The position numbers and the translations under genes are program-made. Source: an uncultured Prevotella sp. (GTDB lineage: Bacteria; Bacteroidota; Bacteroidia; Bacteroidales; Bacteroidaceae). Taken from it: 64,000 nucleotides of DNA. The notes under the pieces were generated by a model. It worked only from the letters and a program-made list of their open reading frames with translations, searched no databases and had not been told where the DNA came from. The stretch is from contig CAMIVY010000005.1 in the NCBI GenBank assembly GCA_946402275.1, positions 1-64,000 on the forward strand, read 5' to 3'. This document shows positions 9,377 through 17,396 of this stretch, piece by piece (position 1 is the stretch's first letter; each line of letters starts with the position of its first letter).

Positions 9377-9442
9377 TACTATTAATACTTGCAGTTGTTA
9401 CTATTAATGCTGGCAATTGTTACTATTAATGCTAGCAAATTT
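9377..9442 (+). repeat. Three tandem copies of a 22-bp unit
   Basis: The unit TACTATTAATGCTGGCAATT plus GT is repeated three times with an exact 22-bp period (9377, 9399, 9421) and a few substitutions. It lies between the uvrC stop and the dtd promoter. A related stretch (GTATTAATAGTTGCAGTT) occurs at about 22852. The helical period of roughly two turns would place bound protein on one face of the DNA. Confidence 0.75.
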
Positions 9443-9504
9443 TCCCAAGTATGGGAATAATTTATTTATAGCATGGAAAATTTGGGAATATCACCGAAAT
9501 ATCG

Positions 9505-9512
9505 TATCTTTG
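9505..9512 (+). promoter_or_regulatory. Promoter -7 element of the dtd operon
   Basis: TATCTTTG matches the Bacteroidetes -7 consensus 16 bp upstream of the dtd ATG. It is 62 bp downstream of the end of the 22-bp tandem repeats. Confidence 0.75.
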
Positions 9513-9528
9513 CCAAAAAATCAGAAAA

Positions 9529-9981
9529 ATGAGAACAGTCATCCAACGTGTCAGTCACGCCAGTGTCACCATTGAAGGGAATGTTAAAAGCCAAATTGGG
9601 CAGGGGTTCCTAATCCTGCTGGGTATCTGTGAGGAAGACTCGATGGAAGATGTGGAATGGCTTGTTAAAAAGATAGCTAATCTCCGTGTCTTTGGCGATG
9701 AGAACGATGTGATGAATCGTTCCATACTCGATGTACAAGGAGAGGCATTGGTGGTAAGCCAGTTCACCCTATTTGCCAGCTATAAAAAAGGTAATCGCCC
9801 CAGTTGGTTCAGAGCAGGCTCCCACGAGCATTCCATTCCACTCTACGAAGCCTTCTGCAACGGGCTTTCAACTGCTTTGGGCAAACCTGTTGGCACCGGT
9901 GAATTCGGAGCTGACATGAAGGTAGAACTGCTAAATGACGGACCAGTAACAATATGCATAGATACCAAAAATAAAGAATAG
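9529..9981 (+). CDS. dtd: D-aminoacyl-tRNA deacylase
   Basis: DTD hydrolyses D-amino acids (and mischarged glycine) from tRNA, a chirality checkpoint in translation. The 150-residue protein starts MRTVIQRVSHASVTIEG, the standard N-terminus. It carries the two family signatures: the SQFTLFASYKKGNRPSW block (SQxT motif, near 78-94) and GTGEFGADMKVELLNDGPVT (Gly-cisPro-like motif near 125-145). It heads a tightly packed run: the next gene starts at the base after its stop codon. Confidence 0.96.
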   Translation: MRTVIQRVSHASVTIEGNVKSQIGQGFLILLGICEEDSMEDVEWLVKKIANLRVFGDENDVMNRSILDVQGEALVVSQFTLFASYKKGNRPSWFRAGSHEHSIPLYEAFCNGLSTALGKPVGTGEFGADMKVELLNDGPVTICIDTKNKE

Positions 9982-10245
9982 ATGGAAAGAATAATTAACT
10001 ATGTTTATAATGCAGGTCTAGGTATTTTCGCTGTAGGATTTGCTTGGTATTTGACAATAAAAAGTACGGAACAATTAGCTGAATTTAAAACTTCAGCCGA
10101 ATATTTATGGAAATGCGGAGCATTACTAATTTTGATACAAATATTCTACCGCTTTATACACTGGAAAAAATACGAGCGCGAAAACAAGTCAAATCTGATT
10201 TTATTTGCAATTTTAATAGTCATCGCAATTATAGCATCATATTAA
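9982..10245 (+). CDS. Small membrane protein, two transmembrane segments, unknown function
   Basis: This 87-residue protein has hydrophobic segments near residues 8-26 and 65-85, and a third weaker one near 38-54. Its second half (IHWKKYERENKSNLILFAILIV) resembles the end of the protein at 10529-10777 (FHWGEYARENKQNIMILLIAII), so the two are probably paralogs. It begins with no gap after dtd and is followed by two more tiny membrane proteins. I do not recognise a named family. Confidence 0.75.
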   Translation: MERIINYVYNAGLGIFAVGFAWYLTIKSTEQLAEFKTSAEYLWKCGALLILIQIFYRFIHWKKYERENKSNLILFAILIVIAIIASY

Positions 10246-10259
10246 AAAAAAAAACGACT

Positions 10260-10529
10260 ATGTCAATAAAGAGCATCATCAAACATCCTGCATTCCAGTT
10301 CATAATCATTGGGCTATTCACAATCAGTGCACTATTCATTCCTAATTTTTGGAAATTTGCCATCATCGCAATGTTATGCATAGTGCCTTTTGTGGCCCTA
10401 TGGAATCTGATAAATAGAAAGAACAATACAACACTCGATGATTTCGAGTGGAGAACACTGTTGGTATTAGAAATCATCGGCTGTGGAGCGATCATGTACT
10501 TTGGCAAAAACTTTTTATTTTCATTCTAA
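10260..10529 (+). CDS. Small membrane protein, unknown function
   Basis: This 89-residue protein starts MSIKSIIKHPAFQF at ATG 10260, preceded by an A-rich leader. Three hydrophobic segments are visible, near 13-30, 32-48 and 68-85. An in-frame upstream ATG exists at 10107 but would lie inside the preceding gene in another frame, so the 10260 start is preferred. Its stop overlaps the next start in TAATG, which indicates translational coupling. No family is recognised. Confidence 0.7.
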   Translation: MSIKSIIKHPAFQFIIIGLFTISALFIPNFWKFAIIAMLCIVPFVALWNLINRKNNTTLDDFEWRTLLVLEIIGCGAIMYFGKNFLFSF

Positions 10530-10777
10530 TGAAGAAATATCTGCGTGAAATAGAAGTCTCAGGTCTGGTGCTCGTCATTATTGGCATCATTTTCTCCTGG
10601 ATATGGGGAGCCTATTTTGGCATGTGGCCCTGTCTTGTTGGCTTGTTATTATGGTTGATTACCTTCCTCTATAAAGCCTTTCATTGGGGCGAATATGCAC
10701 GAGAGAACAAGCAGAACATCATGATACTGCTGATAGCCATCATTATCCTCATCCTTCAAATGCTACTTCGATTATGA
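10529..10777 (+). CDS. Small membrane protein, unknown function (paralog of 9982-10245)
   Basis: This 82-residue protein starts MKKYLREIEVSG, with the ATG sharing its A with the previous stop codon. Hydrophobic segments lie near 12-30, 31-47 and 62-80. The FHWGEYARENKQN segment matches the corresponding segment of the first small protein in the run. Its stop overlaps the start of the MazG-like gene (ATGA at 10774). Confidence 0.72.
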   Translation: MKKYLREIEVSGLVLVIIGIIFSWIWGAYFGMWPCLVGLLLWLITFLYKAFHWGEYARENKQNIMILLIAIIILILQMLLRL

Positions 10778-11097
10778 CCATACAAGAAGCACAACAAGCT
10801 GTAGATCAGTGGATTAAAACCTACGGGGTACGTTACTTCTCGGAACTTACCAATATGGCAGTACTCACAGAGGAAGTTGGCGAATTAGCTCGTGTGATAG
10901 CCCGAAAATATGGTGATCAGAGCTTCAAGGAAGGTGAGAAAGATAACTTAGGTGAAGAGATGGCCGACGTGCTTTGGGTACTTCTGTGCCTGGCCAATCA
11001 GACGGGTATCAACCTGACAGAAGAACTTCAGAAGTCTATTGAAAAGAAGACAAATCGTGATAAAGAACGACATATCAATAATGTTAAACTCAAATAA
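10774..11097 (+). CDS. MazG-like nucleotide pyrophosphohydrolase
   Basis: This 107-residue protein belongs to the all-alpha NTP pyrophosphohydrolase (MazG) superfamily, which hydrolyses (d)NTPs to the monophosphate. The metal-binding pattern is present: LTEEVGELARVIAR (ExxE) and later GEEMADVLWVLLCLAN (ExxD). It is a single-domain form, unlike the two-domain E. coli MazG. The start is ATG at 10774, overlapping the preceding stop by four bases. deoC follows 9 bp downstream, so the tail of the operon has a nucleotide-salvage flavour. Confidence 0.88.
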   Translation: MTIQEAQQAVDQWIKTYGVRYFSELTNMAVLTEEVGELARVIARKYGDQSFKEGEKDNLGEEMADVLWVLLCLANQTGINLTEELQKSIEKKTNRDKERHINNVKLK

Positions 11098-11106
11098 ATA
11101 AAGTCT

Positions 11107-11994
11107 ATGGAAAAAAGTAAGTATGAAGAGGCATTAAGTCTCTACAACTGCGAGGTCAATGAAGCAGAAGTACGTGAAGCTGTCAAGAAGATTATCGCTG
11201 AGAAAGTACCTGAGAATGATACTCCTGAAGTGAAGCGTTTCATGTTTGCCAGCATTTGTCTGACAACTTTGACAACACAAGATTCTGCAGAGAGCGTTCT
11301 GCAACTGGTTGAAAAGGTGAACAGATTTGCTCACGAATACCCTGACATGCCTAACGTGGCAACCATTGTCACCTACCCTCGTTTTACCAAACTGGTTTGT
11401 GACTCATTGGAGGTAGAAGATGTCATTCCTACCTGTGTCAGTGGATGTTTCCCGTCATCACAGGGCTTGGCAGAAATCAAGATTGCTGAGACAGGACTGG
11501 CTATTCGTGATGGTGCCAAGAACGTAGATATCGTGATGCATGTGGGTGAATTCCTGGCTGGTGACTATGAAACAGTTTGTGACGAGATATCAGAGCAGAA
11601 AGCCACTTGTGGCGACGTGCCTATGAAAGTGATTCTGGAAACTGGCGACCTGTTGAATCTGTCAAATGTCAAGAAGGCCTCGCTGCTTTCTATGTATGCA
11701 GGAGCAGACTATATCAAGACATCAACTGGTAAGGAGAAAGTAAGTGCTACTCCTGAGGCTGCCTACGTGATGTGTCAGGCTATTAAGGAATACTACGAAA
11801 AGACAGGTATCATGATTGGTTTGAAACCTGCTGGTGGCATTAACAGCGTGATGGATGCCCTCACCTATTATACCATCGTCAAGGAAGTATTGGGCGAGAA
11901 ATGGCTCACCAACTACTATTTCCGTCTGGGTACCAGTCGTCTGGCAAATCTGATCCTGAGCGAACTGGAAGGCAAGGAAGTGAAATTCTTCTAA
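11107..11994 (+). CDS. deoC: Deoxyribose-phosphate aldolase
   Basis: DeoC splits 2-deoxyribose-5-phosphate into glyceraldehyde-3-phosphate and acetaldehyde during deoxynucleoside catabolism. The 295-residue length is the long form common in Bacteroidetes (E. coli about 259). The Schiff-base lysine lies in DYIKTSTGK, and GLKPAGGI is the second conserved lysine block. DIVMHVGEFLAGDYE and KVILETGDL complete the barrel. It ends an operon starting at dtd and faces the convergent prenyl synthase gene 12 bp away. Confidence 0.96.
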   Translation: MEKSKYEEALSLYNCEVNEAEVREAVKKIIAEKVPENDTPEVKRFMFASICLTTLTTQDSAESVLQLVEKVNRFAHEYPDMPNVATIVTYPRFTKLVCDSLEVEDVIPTCVSGCFPSSQGLAEIKIAETGLAIRDGAKNVDIVMHVGEFLAGDYETVCDEISEQKATCGDVPMKVILETGDLLNLSNVKKASLLSMYAGADYIKTSTGKEKVSATPEAAYVMCQAIKEYYEKTGIMIGLKPAGGINSVMDALTYYTIVKEVLGEKWLTNYYFRLGTSRLANLILSELEGKEVKFF

Positions 11995-12006
11995 GCAAAA
12001 GACTAA

Positions 12007-12984
12007 CTAATAGTTACGTCTAACAACGTAGTCAACATAGGCTGTCAGGGCTTCCTTGACAGCCTTATCTTTTACGTTTTCCTCTAGATAATCCTTGCAG
12101 AGCTTACTGATTTCTGACATTTTCTTCTCGGCATAATCAATACCACCTGCCTGCTTGGTAAACTCAACCAAAACGGCGATTTCATCAGTATTGATAGTAC
12201 GAGCCTTCACTTTTTGGGCGAGGGTAACCATAGCATCAAAATTTGTATTGTTCAATGCATAAATAACAGGAAGTGTCAGCTTACCCTCAGCCATATCATT
12301 GCCTGTAGGTTTACCTATTTCTTTCGAATCGAAATAATCAAAAATATCATCACGAATCTGGAACATGATACCTAGATTCCTACCAAATTCCTTCGCTTTC
12401 AGCACATCTTCTTCAGAAGCATTTGCTGAGAGCGCACCAATAGCAGCACAAGCCTCGAACAAAGCAGCAGTCTTGTTTTTGATGATTTCGTAATATACAT
12501 CTTCACTGATTTCCTGATTGTCTATATTAGAAAGCTGCAGAACCTCGCCGGCAGCAAGCGTACGACCGAGTTCTGCCAGATACTCTATAATCTGCTGATT
12601 ATTCGTGAAACTCACATTAAGCAAAGCGGTAGAAAGGATAAAATCGCCCACCAGTACGGCCACCTTATTATTATACGTAGCATTCACCGATGCCTGTCCT
12701 CTGCGCTCACCACTTTCATCCACGACATCATCATGAACCAATGAAGCCGTATGCAACAATTCCAATCCTACTGCTGAGTATTGTGTGACGTTAGTAATCT
12801 TACCGTAATTCTTTGCCATCAACAACATCAAAATAGGACGCATACGTTTTCCACCCTGCTGACGAATGTGCGACAAAACAGATGAAAGTAGTCCGTAGTC
12901 ATGTTCCAAACTATGGTTGAACAACTCGATAAAGTAGTTCAAATCCGTCTCAATTGGTTTCCGTATGATTGATAAATAATCCAT
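12007..12984 (-). CDS. Polyprenyl diphosphate synthase (trans-isoprenyl diphosphate synthase)
   Basis: This 325-residue enzyme elongates allylic diphosphates with isopentenyl diphosphate, most likely making the side chain of menaquinone. The two Asp-rich motifs are present: HDDVVDESGERRGQ (first DDxxD) and FQIRDDIFDYF (second). The frame extends upstream to a TTG at 13005, but ATG at 12984 (MDYLSIIRKPIE) gives the usual N-terminus and follows the promoter at a normal distance. Chain length (hepta-, octa- or longer) cannot be read from sequence alone. It is divergent from polA. Confidence 0.92.
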   Translation of the reverse strand: MDYLSIIRKPIETDLNYFIELFNHSLEHDYGLLSSVLSHIRQQGGKRMRPILMLLMAKNYGKITNVTQYSAVGLELLHTASLVHDDVVDESGERRGQASVNATYNNKVAVLVGDFILSTALLNVSFTNNQQIIEYLAELGRTLAAGEVLQLSNIDNQEISEDVYYEIIKNKTAALFEACAAIGALSANASEEDVLKAKEFGRNLGIMFQIRDDIFDYFDSKEIGKPTGNDMAEGKLTLPVIYALNNTNFDAMVTLAQKVKARTINTDEIAVLVEFTKQAGGIDYAEKKMSEISKLCKDYLEENVKDKAVKEALTAYVDYVVRRNY

Positions 12985-13002
12985 AAAAGCAGATTTTTGT
13001 GA

Positions 13003-13010
13003 CAAAAATA
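13003..13010 (-). promoter_or_regulatory. Promoter -7 element of the prenyl synthase gene
   Basis: On the minus strand this reads TATTTTTG, a match to TAnnTTTG, 18 bp before the ATG at 12984. The divergent polA promoter candidate is the weaker TAATTTTA at 13043-13050. Confidence 0.6.
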
Positions 13011-13072
13011 GTAAAAATATGAATAATTACCCAATTTTTTAGTAATTTTACGCAGAAAATTAACATTGTTAT

Positions 13073-15838
13073 ATGGAAAAGCTATTTCTCTTAGATGCTT
13101 ATGCATTGATTTATCGCTCTTATTATGCGTTCATTAAGAGTCCGCGTATCAACTCAAAAGGCCTGAATACATCGGCAATTATGGGTTTTCTAAATACACT
13201 ACAGGAGGTTCTTACCAAAGAACAGCCTACTCATCTCGGAGTTGCCTTCGATCCTCATGGACCTACCTTCCGTAGCGAGGCCTATCCAGCTTATAAGGCT
13301 CAGCGTGAAGCTACTCCTGAGGATATCAAACAGTCAGTACCCATCATCAAGCAGATTTTAAAGGCTTGGAACATTCCCATTCTTGAAGCGGAAGGCTATG
13401 AGGCAGATGATGTCATAGGGACGCTGGCAAGCCAGGCTGGCCAACAGGGCATTGATACCTATATGCTGACACCTGATAAGGACTATGGCCAATTGGTAAA
13501 AGATAATGTGAAGATTTACCGGCCTCGTCACGGAGGAGGCTATGAGGTAATGGGTCCTGAGGAGGTGAAGGCAAAATATGCCATTCCATCGACAGAGTCC
13601 GTTATTGATCTTTTGGCGTTGATGGGTGATTCTGCAGATAACTTCCCTGGTTGTCCAGGTGTGGGTGAGAAGACAGCTGTCAAACTAATCAATGAGTTTG
13701 GTACTGTCGAGGAACTTATCAGTCGCACTTCAGAAATCAAGGGTGCCTTGCAGAAAAAAGTAGCAGAGCATGTTGATGATATCAAACTCTCCAAATTTTT
13801 GGCTACCATCAAAACGGATGTTCCCATCAGCCTCAACATGGACGAGTTGAAGGTGACACAACCCAACGAGGGTGAACTAGGCAAAATTTTCGAAGAACTG
13901 GAGTTGAAGAGCTTGGCAAACAAGATTCTTAAAAAACCTGAAGTAAAGCCAAAACCTGTTAATCAACAACTCGATCTCTTTGCAGATTTTGCGCCCGAGG
14001 GGTCGAGCGAGCCAGAATTTTCGAGTTTTGAGACGTTAAAAACAGTTCATCACGAATACAAACTCGTTGAAAAAGAGGAAGATATGAGAAATCTTTGTGA
14101 TTTTTTCATGACAAAAGAATTTCTCGTTCTAGACACGGAAACCACTTCCACCTCTCCGATTGATGCAGAATTGGTGGGTTTAAGCTTCTCGGTCGAGGAA
14201 CACAAGGCATTTTATGTGCCTATTCCTGCCAATCGTGAAGAAGCGTTGCGAATTGTTAATATCTTTAAACCTCTCTACGAAGACTCTAAAATCCTCAAGG
14301 TAGGTCAGAACCTGAAGTACGACCTCGAGGTATTGCGCAACTATGATGTCCGGCTAGATGGTCCGATGTGGGACACGATGATTGCCCACTACCTCATCCA
14401 GCCAGAACTTCGTCACAACATGGACTATATGGCTGAAGTGTATCTGCATTATCAGACTATCCATATCGACGAACTCATAGGACCCAAGGGAAAGAATCAG
14501 CGCTCAATGCGAGACATCTCCCCTACCCTTGTCTATGAATATGCCTGTGAGGATGCCGACATCACCCTTCAGTTGAAGAACAAGCTGGAGCCGGAATTGA
14601 AGCGCTTGGAGTGTGAAGACCTCTTTTATAATATCGAGATGCCCCTGATGCCTGTCCTGGCAGAGATGGAGATGAATGGTGTCTGTCTGGACACGGAATC
14701 ATTGGCAGAAACCAGCAAGCAGTTTACCACTCGCATGAACGAGATAGAGCACCGTATCTACGAACTTGCTGGCGAGCAATTCAATATCGCATCACCCAAA
14801 CAAGTAGGCGAGATTCTGTTTGACAAACTGAAGATTGTCGAGAAGGCCAAGAAGACCAAGACGGGTCAGTATGTCACCTCTGAGGAAGTGTTGCAACAGC
14901 TCAAGAACAAGCACGAAATAGTTGCTGACATCCTAGAACACCGAGGACTGAAAAAGCTGATTGGCACCTATATCGATGCCCTTCCCAAACTGATTAACCC
15001 TCGTACTGGACATATCCACACTTCCTTCAACCAGACGGTCACCGCTACAGGACGCTTGTCCTCTTCTGATCCTAACCTGCAAAACATTCCCATTCGTGGC
15101 GAGGACGGCAAAGAGATTCGTAAGGCGTTTATCCCTGAACCAGGTTGTCTGTTCTTCTCGGCGGACTATAGTCAGATAGAACTTCGCGTGATGGCTCACC
15201 TCTCGCAAGACCCACAGATGATTGAGGTGTTCCGCGAGGGTAAGGACCTCCATGCGGCAACAGCTGCCAACATCTATAAGAAGCCTATCAACGAGGTGAC
15301 GCGCGATGAGCGAACGAAGTCAAAACGTGCCAATTTCGGCATCATCTATGGCATTACTGTCTTTGGTCTTGCAGAGCGCTTGGACATTCCTCGCGACGAA
15401 GCCAAGATGCTGATTGACGGCTACTTCCAGACCTTCCCAGAGGTTCACGACTATATGGAAAAATCTAAGGAGGTAGCCCGTCAACAAGGCTACGTCACTA
15501 CCCTATTCGGACGCCGTCGCTATCTGCCAGATATCAATAGTGCCAATGCTACCGTTCGTGGCTTTGCAGAGCGTAATGCCATCAACGCCCCGATTCAGGG
15601 CACTGCTGCCGACATCATCAAGGTGGCTATGATCCACATCTTCAATCGCTTTAAGGCCGAAGGCATCAAGAGCAAGATGATTCTCCAGGTACACGACGAA
15701 CTCAACTTCAGCGTCTATCCTGAAGAGAAGGAAAAGGTGGAGCACATCGTTCTCGAAGAGATGCAGAATGCCTTCCACATGGCTGTTCCCCTCGTGGCTG
15801 ATTCCGGCTTCGGTGAGAACTGGCTTGAGGCCCATTAG
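13073..15838 (+). CDS. polA: DNA polymerase I
   Basis: Pol I fills gaps and removes RNA primers during repair and lagging-strand maturation. The 921 residues comprise a 5'-3' exonuclease domain (1-290: LLDAYALIYRSYYAF, EGYEADDVIGTLA, LMGDSADNFPGCPGVGEKTA), a 3'-5' exonuclease domain (about 340-530) and a family A polymerase domain. Proofreading residues look intact: DTET, GQNLKYD and the YACED motif. Polymerase motifs A (FSADYSQIELRVMAHLS), B (RDERTKSKRANFGIIYG) and C (LQVHDEL) are present. A hairpin follows 31 bp after the stop. Confidence 0.98.
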   Translation: MEKLFLLDAYALIYRSYYAFIKSPRINSKGLNTSAIMGFLNTLQEVLTKEQPTHLGVAFDPHGPTFRSEAYPAYKAQREATPEDIKQSVPIIKQILKAWNIPILEAEGYEADDVIGTLASQAGQQGIDTYMLTPDKDYGQLVKDNVKIYRPRHGGGYEVMGPEEVKAKYAIPSTESVIDLLALMGDSADNFPGCPGVGEKTAVKLINEFGTVEELISRTSEIKGALQKKVAEHVDDIKLSKFLATIKTDVPISLNMDELKVTQPNEGELGKIFEELELKSLANKILKKPEVKPKPVNQQLDLFADFAPEGSSEPEFSSFETLKTVHHEYKLVEKEEDMRNLCDFFMTKEFLVLDTETTSTSPIDAELVGLSFSVEEHKAFYVPIPANREEALRIVNIFKPLYEDSKILKVGQNLKYDLEVLRNYDVRLDGPMWDTMIAHYLIQPELRHNMDYMAEVYLHYQTIHIDELIGPKGKNQRSMRDISPTLVYEYACEDADITLQLKNKLEPELKRLECEDLFYNIEMPLMPVLAEMEMNGVCLDTESLAETSKQFTTRMNEIEHRIYELAGEQFNIASPKQVGEILFDKLKIVEKAKKTKTGQYVTSEEVLQQLKNKHEIVADILEHRGLKKLIGTYIDALPKLINPRTGHIHTSFNQTVTATGRLSSSDPNLQNIPIRGEDGKEIRKAFIPEPGCLFFSADYSQIELRVMAHLSQDPQMIEVFREGKDLHAATAANIYKKPINEVTRDERTKSKRANFGIIYGITVFGLAERLDIPRDEAKMLIDGYFQTFPEVHDYMEKSKEVARQQGYVTTLFGRRRYLPDINSANATVRGFAERNAINAPIQGTAADIIKVAMIHIFNRFKAEGIKSKMILQVHDELNFSVYPEEKEKVEHIVLEEMQNAFHMAVPLVADSGFGENWLEAH

Positions 15839-15868
15839 TCCAGTAATAAGAATAATAGCTGTCCTACC

Positions 15869-15891
15869 TATCGTATTTCCTTAATACGATA
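15869..15891 (+). terminator. Hairpin after polA, likely terminator
   Basis: TATCGTATT and AATACGATA form a perfect 9-bp stem around a 5-base loop, followed by AGAATTTTG. The U-tract is weak, so termination efficiency is uncertain. The rest of the 154-bp gap before the next gene shows nothing else clear. Confidence 0.55.
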
Positions 15892-15992
15892 AGAATTTTG
15901 TTGTCCGATGTCACCTTTTGTTATTCTGAACGGTTATTTATATGAATCGGTTCAAGAAAACAGAAGTTTAACAATAAAAAGAAGAAAGAATT

Positions 15993-16448
15993 ATGGAATA
16001 TTTAGTTGCCATCTTAGTGCCTATCGCCTGCGGATGCGTGCTGCCCATCATGGTCGTATGGCTTGCTATCCACAAAAAGATGAACGAGACCAACCAGCGC
16101 ACGCAGATTGTGCTGGCCGCCATCGAGAAGAACCCCGATATGGACATCGAGGAACTGATGAAGAAGATTTCGCCCAAGAAGAAACTGCTGAAGGAGAAAC
16201 TGCTGACGAAACTGCTGTGGGGCAGTATCATTACTTTCCTCGGTGTTGCCTTGATAGGCTTCTGCATCGTTCAGGCCTATGTTGGCGGAATGCCGACTGC
16301 AGCAATTCAGCAATTCAGCCTATTCGGAGCGGTTCTTTCAGGCATAGGCATCGCGTTCCTTGTTAATTACTACATTGGCAAGAGGATGCTCGCCAAGGAG
16401 ATGGAGGCAGAGGAGCAGTTACTGGTAGCACAAGCCGAGAACAAGTGA
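15993..16448 (+). CDS. Inner-membrane protein (DUF6249-like) in an ECF sigma operon
   Basis: This 151-residue protein has three hydrophobic segments, near residues 5-25, 72-95 and 105-125. A charged cytoplasmic stretch between the first two contains MDIEELMKKISPKKKLLKEKL. It resembles the short membrane proteins placed before ECF sigma genes in Bacteroidetes. Its stop overlaps the GTG start of the sigma gene (GTGA), so the two are translationally coupled. Function is unknown; modulation of the sigma factor or envelope sensing is an inference from context. Confidence 0.75.
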   Translation: MEYLVAILVPIACGCVLPIMVVWLAIHKKMNETNQRTQIVLAAIEKNPDMDIEELMKKISPKKKLLKEKLLTKLLWGSIITFLGVALIGFCIVQAYVGGMPTAAIQQFSLFGAVLSGIGIAFLVNYYIGKRMLAKEMEAEEQLLVAQAENK

Positions 16449-16921
16449 CACGCGAGCAGTTCATCACCTTGGTAGAGCGTGAGCAGGAGGCACTTCGCGG
16501 CTTTCTGCTCGCCCTCTGTTGCGGCAACAAGGGCGACGCAGACGACTTGGCGCAGGACGCACTGGTGAAGGCCTATCTCTCGTCGGCAGGCTATCAGGAC
16601 CGAGGGCGCTTCCGCTCGTGGCTCTTCAAGATTGCCCATAACACCTTCCTCAACCATAGGGCGAGTATTCGCACCACTGAAACGCTCGACGAGGCCCGCA
16701 TACTCATCAGTCCCAACGCTGCCGATGACAGCTTTGAGCACCAGGATCTCTATCTCGCCTTACGCACTTTGCCACCTAAAGAGCGTTCGGCTATCACCCT
16801 TTACTATCTCAACGGCTACGACATCAAGGAAATTGCCGCCATTACCGATACCTCGGAGGATGCTGTGAAGAAACAACTCTCGCGAGGACGTGACAAACTT
16901 AAAGAAAAACTGAAGTTATGA
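16445..16921 (+). CDS. ECF-type RNA polymerase sigma factor
   Basis: This 158-residue group IV sigma factor directs RNA polymerase to a stress or envelope regulon. Region 2 (ALRGFLLALCCGNKGDADDLAQDALVKAY and WLFKIAHNTFLNH) and region 4 (LPPKERSAITLYYLNGYDIKEIAAITDTSEDAVKKQLSRGRDKLKEKL, a helix-turn-helix) are both intact. The start is GTG at 16445, chosen because it overlaps the upstream stop and gives MTREQFITLVEREQ, a normal N-terminus. The next gene overlaps its stop in ATGA and is the likely anti-sigma partner. Confidence 0.93.
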   Translation: MTREQFITLVEREQEALRGFLLALCCGNKGDADDLAQDALVKAYLSSAGYQDRGRFRSWLFKIAHNTFLNHRASIRTTETLDEARILISPNAADDSFEHQDLYLALRTLPPKERSAITLYYLNGYDIKEIAAITDTSEDAVKKQLSRGRDKLKEKLKL

Positions 16922-17319
16922 ACAAAGACAAAGCGCTTGAGGAACTGTTCCTCGCCCAGAAACCACATTTCGACGATAAAACCGATTTCATGGCCTCACT
17001 CACCCGACGACTCGATGCTGTGGAGTATGTCCGTCAGCATCAGGAGGCCACCATCCGTCGCTATAAGATGGCGATGATTGCCGCTTTCGTTATTGGCATC
17101 ATCAGCGGAGCCGTCACATTAGCCTTTATTCTTTCCACACCTGCAGACATTCCTTTGTTCACCATTCATGTGCAATCAAGCATTCTCCTGTGGTTCGTAG
17201 ATAATTCCCGTTCAATCTCTGCCACTATCCTCGCCCTGATGATAAGCCTCGGCTTGATGAGTATTGCCAGTAATATACAGGATATTATGCATATACAGAA
17301 AGTATATTGGAAGTTTTAA
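16918..17319 (+). CDS. Putative membrane anti-sigma factor partner
   Basis: This 133-residue protein has a soluble N-terminus of about 50 residues (MNKDKALEELFLAQKPHFDDKTDFMASLTRRLDAVEYV) and two membrane segments, near 52-75 and 95-118. Position directly after the sigma gene with overlapping stop and start, and the short cytoplasmic domain followed by membrane helices, are typical of anti-sigma factors. There is no zinc-binding HxxxCxxC motif. The call rests on context rather than sequence family. Confidence 0.65.
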   Translation: MNKDKALEELFLAQKPHFDDKTDFMASLTRRLDAVEYVRQHQEATIRRYKMAMIAAFVIGIISGAVTLAFILSTPADIPLFTIHVQSSILLWFVDNSRSISATILALMISLGLMSIASNIQDIMHIQKVYWKF

Positions 17320-17328
17320 GGCTATTTC

Positions 17329-17349
17329 TTGCCGGTATCGGCAATTTTT
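17329..17349 (+). terminator. Rho-independent terminator of the sigma operon
   Basis: TTGCCG-gtat-CGGCAA is followed directly by TTTTTA, 10 bp after the last stop codon of the operon. It abuts the promoter of the Fic gene. Confidence 0.75.
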
Positions 17350-17351
17350 AG

Positions 17352-17359
17352 TATATTTG
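17352..17359 (+). promoter_or_regulatory. Promoter -7 element of the Fic gene
   Basis: TATATTTG matches TAnnTTTG, 37 bp upstream of the chosen ATG. The word CTTGCCGATAG between promoter and start echoes the terminator stem just upstream. Confidence 0.65.
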
Positions 17360-17396
17360 CAGCAGAAAACGGAATAAAAACTTGCCGATAGAATTT

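Noticed and set aside
9377..9442. CRISPR array (also considered for 62757-62876)
   Set aside because: Both are contiguous tandem repeats without unique spacers, and no cas gene is in the window.
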